NCBI RefSeq assembly: GCF_963583255.1
Contig: NC_084811.1
Coordinates: 12,666,088-12,730,087 of the forward strand
From: Pyrus communis
Taxonomy: Eukaryota > Streptophyta > Magnoliopsida > Rosales > Rosaceae
DNA length: 64,000 bases
Reading direction: 5' to 3'
Each line of letters begins with the position of its first letter. Positions within the stretch are counted from its first letter, which is position 1. This document shows positions 58,201-64,000 of this stretch, piece by piece. A program made the position numbers and the translations under genes. The notes below the pieces were generated by a model. The model searched no databases, was not told the DNA's origin, and saw only the letters and a list, made by a program, of their open reading frames with translations.

Positions 58201-61200
58201 AAAATTCTTTAAGTACTAACTTCTTTGACTCAGGGTTTACAAAATCAAGCCAAAGAGATGGGCGAAGTGAAGAAGCAAATTGGGCAGATGGCGGAATTCA
58301 TGGGACAGTTTAGAGAGGAAGGCAAACTACCTAGTTCAACCATCGTCAATCCAAAGGGAAGTTTTGAAACGACTAAGGTTATCATCTTGAGAAGTGGAAA
58401 AGTGGTTGGAACCAATCCAAAAATGTCCAGACAAAGCCGAAAAGAGGAGGAAGAAGAAATGGAGGATTCGGCCCATTCTACACCATTGCCAATCTTACTT
58501 GGATGACCTTTCATCAAAACTGCCCAAACAAAAATCGATGTGTTCAAGGGGACATTGACAATGGAATTTGATGGCGATATCATTGATTTCAATATTTCTG
58601 AAGCTATAAGATACGCTATTGATGATCATTCGTGTTTCTTTATTGATATATTTGATTTTTTGGTGCAGGATTATCTTGAATCCCTAGATAGGGATGCCCT
58701 TGAAACAACCATTGCTCCAGGAATTAAACTCATCACCAATGAGGCGGAGCCTAATCATGAAGAAAGTGGTGAGATGGTGGCTGCCCTTGAGTCATTGCCA
58801 CAATATGTTGGTAAGCCTCCAATCCTAATTTCAATTCCCGTTTCCACTAACAAGTTGTTACCTTTGGTGATTCAGGTGCCCACTCTCGAGCTTAAACCAT
58901 TACTGAATCATTTGAAGTATGTCTTCTTGGGAGATAAAGATTTTCCCGTCATAGTCTCTTCATCACTTATAGTAGTGGAAGAGGAAAAACTAGTTTGGGT
59001 GTTGCAAAAATGCAAAACAACCTTTGGATGGACTTTAGCTGACATCAATGGAATTAGTCCTACAACATGCATGCATCGCATACTTCTAGAGGAGAAGGCT
59101 AAACCAACTCGAGAGGCTCAACACTGACTCAACCCTCCAATGATGGAAGTTGTGAAAAAGGAGATCATTAAGCTTCTTGATTGTGGGGTCCTTTACCTAA
59201 TTTCAGATAGTCATTGGGTTTCATCGGTTCAAGTTGTACTAAAGAAATCTGGAGTCACTGTGGTAAAAAACGAAGAGAATGAACTTGTCCCGACTCGTAT
59301 TCAAACAGGTTGGAAAGTTTGCATTGATTTAGGAAGCTCAATGCCACCACAAGGAAAAATCATTTCCCTTTGCCGTTCATTGATCAAATACTTGAAAGGT
59401 TAGCAGGTCATTCTTTTTATTACTTTCTTGATGGTTATTCGGCATATAATCAGATTGTTATAGCTCCAAATGACCAAGAAAAGACTACTTTTACTTGTCC
59501 ATTTGGTACTTTTGCTTATCGTCGAATGCCATTTGGGTTATGTAATGCACCAGGCACCTTTCAAAGATGCATGGTAAGTATCTTTTCATATTTCATTTAG
59601 AAGATTTTGAGGTTTTCATGGATGATTTTAGTGTCTTTGGTGACTCTTTTGATGGTTGTTTAACTAATCTCACTTTGATATTAAGACGTTGCATTGAAAC
59701 TAACCTTGTTTTAAATTGGGAAAAATGTCACTTCATGGTGAAACAAGGCATAGTTTTAGGACATATAGTTTCAGAAAAGGGAATTGAAGTTGATAAATCA
59801 AAAATAGATCTTGTAAGCCACTTACCCTCTCCCACTTTGGTGAGAGAAGTTCATTCTTTCCTTGGACATGCAGGATTCTATAGACGTTTTATCAAAGATT
59901 TCTCGAAGATTTCAACACCCTCGTGCTGACTTTTACAAAAGGATGTGCTGTTTGTGTTTGATGACGAATGTGAGAAGACATTCAATCACCTCAAAGAATT
60001 GTTAACTTCGGCACCTATCATTGTTCTACCAGATTGGAGCCTTCCATTCGAGCTTATGTGTGATGCTTTAGATTATGCTTTAGGGGCTGTTTTGGGACAA
60101 CAGAAGGACAAGAAGCCACACGTCATCTACTACGCATCCCGGACCTTGAATGATGCTTCATTGAATTACAACACCGCTAAAAAAGAACTTCTTGCTGTTG
60201 TGTTTGCTTTAGATAAGTTTCATTCTTATTTATTTGGTACTAAAGTTATAATTTACTCTGACCATACAACTTTGAAGTACTTACTCACAAGGAGAGAAGC
60301 CAAACCAAGGCTTATTCGTTGGATGCTTCTTCTTCAAGAGTTTGACGTGGAAATTAGGAACAAAATAGGATGTGAGAATGTAGTAGCCGGCCACTTGAGC
60401 CGTTTGGTACATGAAGAAGACCCTCTACCTATTCCAGAGGCATTCCTAGATGAAAAATTGTTGACCATTGAGGTAAGTAAGCCATGGTCTGCTAATATTT
60501 TGTCTAAACAAATTCTAAGCACCACAACTAGGCACCAACGTGATAAACTTAAGAAAATGGCACGGTTTTATGTTTGGGATGACCCTTATTTATGGAAATA
60601 TTGCCCTGATCAAATTATTCGAAGATGTGTGCATGATTTTGAGTTTAATTCAATCATAACTTTCTGTCACACTTATGCATATGGAGGTCACTTTGGTACA
60701 CAACACACAACACTTAAGGTTTTAGAATGTAGATTTTATTAGCCTTCTATCTTTAAGGATGCTAGAACTTTTTGTATGACTTGTGATCGTTGTCAAAGAA
60801 CGAGCAATATAGGTGCAAAAGATCAAATGCCGCAAACCCCTATCTTTTATGTTGAGATTTTTGATGTTTGGGGTATTGATTTCGTGGGTCCTTTACCTTC
60901 CTTATATGGTTTCAATTATATTCTACTTGTTGTGGATTATGTGTCGAAATGGGTGGAAACAAAAGCCACCCGTACTAATGATTCCAAAGTGATTGCAGAT
61001 TTTGTTAAAACTAACATATTTGCAAGGTTTGGAATGCCGCGAGTAATTATAAGTAACGGGGGTTCTCACTTTTGTAATCGGACCATAGAGGCGCTACTCA
61101 AGAAGTATAATATCACACATAAGGTTTCGACACCTTATCATCCTCAAACAAGTGGGCAAGCCTAAGTCTCTAACCGGGAAATCAAGCAAATCCTGGAGAA

Positions 61201-61772
61201 GATGGTTGAACCAACTTGAAAGGATTGGAGCTTACATTTGAATGATGCATTTTGGGCATATCGTACTGCCTACAAAACACCAATTGGAATGTCTCATTTT
61301 CGGCTTATTTATGGGAAACCATGTCATCTTCCATTTGAGTTATAGCATCGTGCACATTGGGCAGTCAAGACTTTCAACATGAACATTGATGCCTACTGGA
61401 ATCCATAGAAAGTTACAATTGAATGAACTTGAGGAAATTCAGAATGAGGCTTATGAGAACGCTCACATTTACAAGGAGAAAACAAAGGTTGTCCATGACA
61501 AGATGATTCGAAGTAAAACGTTTTCTGTGGGGCAGAAAGTGTTACTTTTCAACTCTCACCTTCGTTTGTTTCCAGGTAAGTTGCGTACTAAATGGATTGG
61601 TCCTTTTGTTGTTACTAATGTTTTTCCCTATGGTGCAGTCCAAATTCAAAGTTTGAAGATAGGACATAAATTCAAAGTGAATGGACATCGTTTGAAGCCT
61701 TACTACGAGTGTTTTAAGGAGCATGCTATGGAGGATATACCCCTCCATGCTGTTGGCCCTAATGAAGCTTAA
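58201..61772 (+). pseudogene. Athila pol, broken (protease deleted, integrase Glu replaced by stop)
   Basis: A deletion joins KVVGTNPK to [15 protein letters not shown] (58400-58500), removing roughly 200 codons including the DLGAS protease site. RT follows with a frameshift after WKVCID (59330); [15 protein letters not shown] and [12 protein letters not shown] are present, but the short segment between them is damaged. RNase H ([13 protein letters not shown]) and the integrase finger are readable. The integrase core keeps its Asp positions in WGIDFVGP and at IISNGGSHF the second Asp is now Asn. The segment SGQA-stop-VSNREI has lost the catalytic Glu to a stop (61165). The final frame 61386-61772 keeps [16 protein letters not shown]. 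Clearly dead. Confidence 0.9.
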
Positions 61773-63663
61773 TTGAAGGTATCGTCCGGCTAGAAGACGT
61801 TAAAACAAATGCTTCTTGGGAGGCAACCCATGTGGTCCAACAGAAAGATGACAGACTCTCCAGCTCCTACAACCAGATTTGCTCTTTTTTACCCTTCTCT
61901 TTATTGCTTTTACTTTGCCATGATGGTCTTGTTTGCTATTTTTTTTTATTGTTTTCTTGTTTCAGTTTAGTTTTGAAACATTGAGGGCAATGTTTGGTTT
62001 AAGTGTTGGGGGGGGGTAAATAGATGCTTTTCATGACGTATTTTCGAAATTCACCACCTATCACTACTAATGTTGTTATTCACTGTTTTAAAAGTGTTTT
62101 CATGTCATAAAACAAAAAGAAAAAGAAAAAAAAATCGGAAAAAGTTTGAAAAAAATACCAAAAAGAGTCATTTTTGTTGATTGTTTGTGTCTTAGGGTAC
62201 CTTCCAACACAATGATGGGGATTTGGTTTTTAATTGCATGATTGTTAAAGAAAGTTACAAACATGGGTGGAAATTTGATATGCTCTTTGGTTAATACTTA
62301 GTTGTAGTTGTCATTTATGAATTCACATGTAATCACAGAGAAAAAAAAATCAGTTTTTGTAACATGCTTGAAGGAAGAAACTCAAACTAACGCTACAACC
62401 TTGTGAGACTTGAGCCTATTCTTTGTTTGGAGAGTTATTAATCCGTGATATTGTTGTTTTCTAAAGTCGTTGCATGATCTCATTATTTCTTTGCTTGGTT
62501 GCTAATTAGGATGCTTTTTCATCATTTTAATTCCAAATACTAGAACTCATGCCTGTTTCATTCAAAGCATAAAATTGATTGCATAACAAATAACAAGATG
62601 AAGTTGTTTAGTTACCACCAAAGCCAAAAAGTCTTATCCCTTGCATATGTATTGTAGGTTTAACCCCTTTGAGCCTTATTTAGCCTATTTTCTTTGTTAG
62701 CTGCATTATCCCTACCTACCCTAGCATAGGAATACCCATAGCCTTGTTCTTAAAGAATAGTGAAGCATGGCTTATTGGAATTCCTTTGATCTACGATTTG
62801 TAGAAAAACAAGTGTGGGGGAAGAATTTGTTCTTTTGAATCCAACGAAGTAGTGTGTATGTTTCAAAAAAAATAAAATAAAATAAAAAAATAAAAAAAAA
62901 AAAAGTTGAGAAAAGAAAAAAAAGAGATTGAAAAGAAGTGAGAATGAGTTCATAAGTGTTGGTTGCTGAAGAAGGGTCCAAAAATGTGAATTTGACCATA
63001 AAGTTGCACGAATCTCCCCTTTGTGTTTCAAGTTGGGTGCTGCAATCAAAAGTTGAATTCTAAGTGTTGATTTCATTACTTTGCTTACTCTCACTTTAAG
63101 AACCTTTGTTTATCCTTAACCTTTCTTTATTAGCTAATACCTTAGCCCGATTACAACCCTTAGACTTCTATCTTGATTGTTATGTTATTCAATATGTGGA
63201 GTTTGAAATTGGTACGAACATATGGAATCCCTGGTTCTGGCTTTTAAGTAGTGGCTTTCCATTCATGAGATCATATACATGTGTGTATTAGTAATTTCAG
63301 AAAGTGCCTTCTTTGTTATAACATATGTGAGTGCTAGTCTACATGTTTACATCAATCTTGTCACATATACTTAGTATAGGGAGCGTAGTCAGAAAATTTG
63401 TGTGAAAATAGAGAGTATATCTAGTGAGGAATTGAGTGAATTCTCTAAGGCATGTTACTACTTTCAAATATTGTTTTAATTGATTAAATGCAAGCTAGTG
63501 AATGGTGACTACAGTTAAGTGTATACTTAAGAGTAAGGATGGTTAAAATCTATGTGAGTAGTGATTTTTAACATTTCATGTTCCATTGAAAATCCCTGAG
63601 GCAATTGTTGAAAGGTTTAGGTTTTATTTTGTTTTCTTTGTTTTGCTCGAGGACTAGCAAAAG
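61773..63663 (+). other. 3' non-coding region of the second Athila (no cargo)
   Basis: No credible ORF. It matches the young element's 3' region in order: the TGGGAGGCAACCCATG phrase, gaaacattgagggcaatg...aagtgttgggggggggta (61976-62018), the hairpin-poor A-rich stretch, ccttccaacacaatg, and gctcgaggactagcaaaagc. Only one copy of the aacattgagg/G-run block is present. Confidence 0.8.
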
Positions 63664-63680
63664 CTAAGTATGGGGGAATT
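63664..63680 (+). other. Polypurine tract of the second Athila
   Basis: The sequence aagtatgggggaatt lies directly before the 3' LTR start TGATAGAAGC. Confidence 0.85.
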
Positions 63681-64000
63681 TGATAGAAGCATATTTATGA
63701 GACTTTGTTATCTTATTTCTTTGCATTTACTTAGTTAATTTCCATTTATTATAGTGATTTAGTTTATTTTCATATTATTGTAGGTTCAATTGGTGAAGAT
63801 GACAATAAATGGCCAAAAGGAGCAATTTAGAGCAGTTTTGGATTTGGAATGGATAACATGCGTGGGAACAAGTGGGATCGACGTTTTTGAGGTTTAAAAG
63901 GTGATTAACATGTGTTAAACATGTGCTAAAGATCTGGAGAAATCAGAATTGAAGCTTGGAAGACAAGGAAAAACATTATCTTTTCCAACCTTATCTAACC
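63681..64000 (+). repeat. 3' LTR of the second Athila (start only)
   Basis: The first 320 bp match 55281 onward with roughly 15-17 differences by eye. The rest lies beyond the window. Confidence 0.9.

Larger units (their letters stand above)
55281..64000 (+). mobile_element. Second Athila-type element, degenerate, runs off the window
   Basis: 5' LTR 55281-56829, internal region, 3' LTR from 63681 onward (truncated by the window end). The LTR ends are TGAT...ATCA with an Athila primer site. The first 320 bp of the two LTRs are about 95% identical by eye, so it is clearly older than 40185-54721. Gag-pol has many stops, frameshifts and a deletion. The 3' non-coding region has no extra ORF and only one copy of the block that is duplicated around the cargo in the young element. 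Confidence 0.92.

Overview
This is plant nuclear DNA, very probably from a woody eudicot and most likely a rosaceous tree. I infer that from the retroelement families and the style of the two host genes; no species marker is present. Only two host genes are visible, both near the left edge. The rest is a stack of nested transposable elements.

Host genes. Positions 48-493 (+) hold the last two exons of a uridylate (UMP) kinase gene that starts before the window. A 5.2-kb Ty1/copia element (967-6200, minus) lies about 470 bp beyond its stop codon, with intact LTRs, target duplication, primer site and polypurine tract but broken ORFs. Positions 6560-9211 (minus) hold a complete two-exon LRR receptor-like kinase, PXC1, facing the kinase gene tail to tail. 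From 9.2 to 13.7 kb the DNA is AT-rich and without genes. It carries microsatellites, a fragment of mitochondrial nad5 (end of a group II intron plus the start of the last exon) and a small Mutator-type MITE.

13.7-25 kb is mostly LTR debris. Two solo LTRs of one roughly 2-kb family lie in inverted, tail-to-tail orientation (13739-15933 and 16312-18228). A diverged LTR remnant (18820-21488) is interrupted by a solo copia LTR with a perfect target duplication. A scrambled copia gag/protease remnant follows.

25-55 kb is one old CACTA (En/Spm) transposon whose transposase lies on the minus strand. It has been split by a degenerate copia element (27957-38812), which itself carries an Athila-type solo LTR (28851-31287), and by a very young 14.5-kb Athila element (40185-54721). 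The young Athila has almost identical LTRs, an uninterrupted 1837-residue gag-pol ORF and an extra 230-residue ORF on the opposite strand (45555-46247). That extra ORF sits in a roughly 2-kb cargo segment flanked by duplicated pieces of the element's own 3' non-coding region. A second, older Athila (55281 to beyond 64000, plus strand) has broken gag-pol, no cargo and a single copy of that 3' segment, so it gives an internal comparison.

I see no new host pathway. The most notable unit is the cargo-bearing young Athila: its antisense coiled-coil ORF, the duplicated G-box/TTGAC module upstream of it, and the direct repeats bracketing the cargo.
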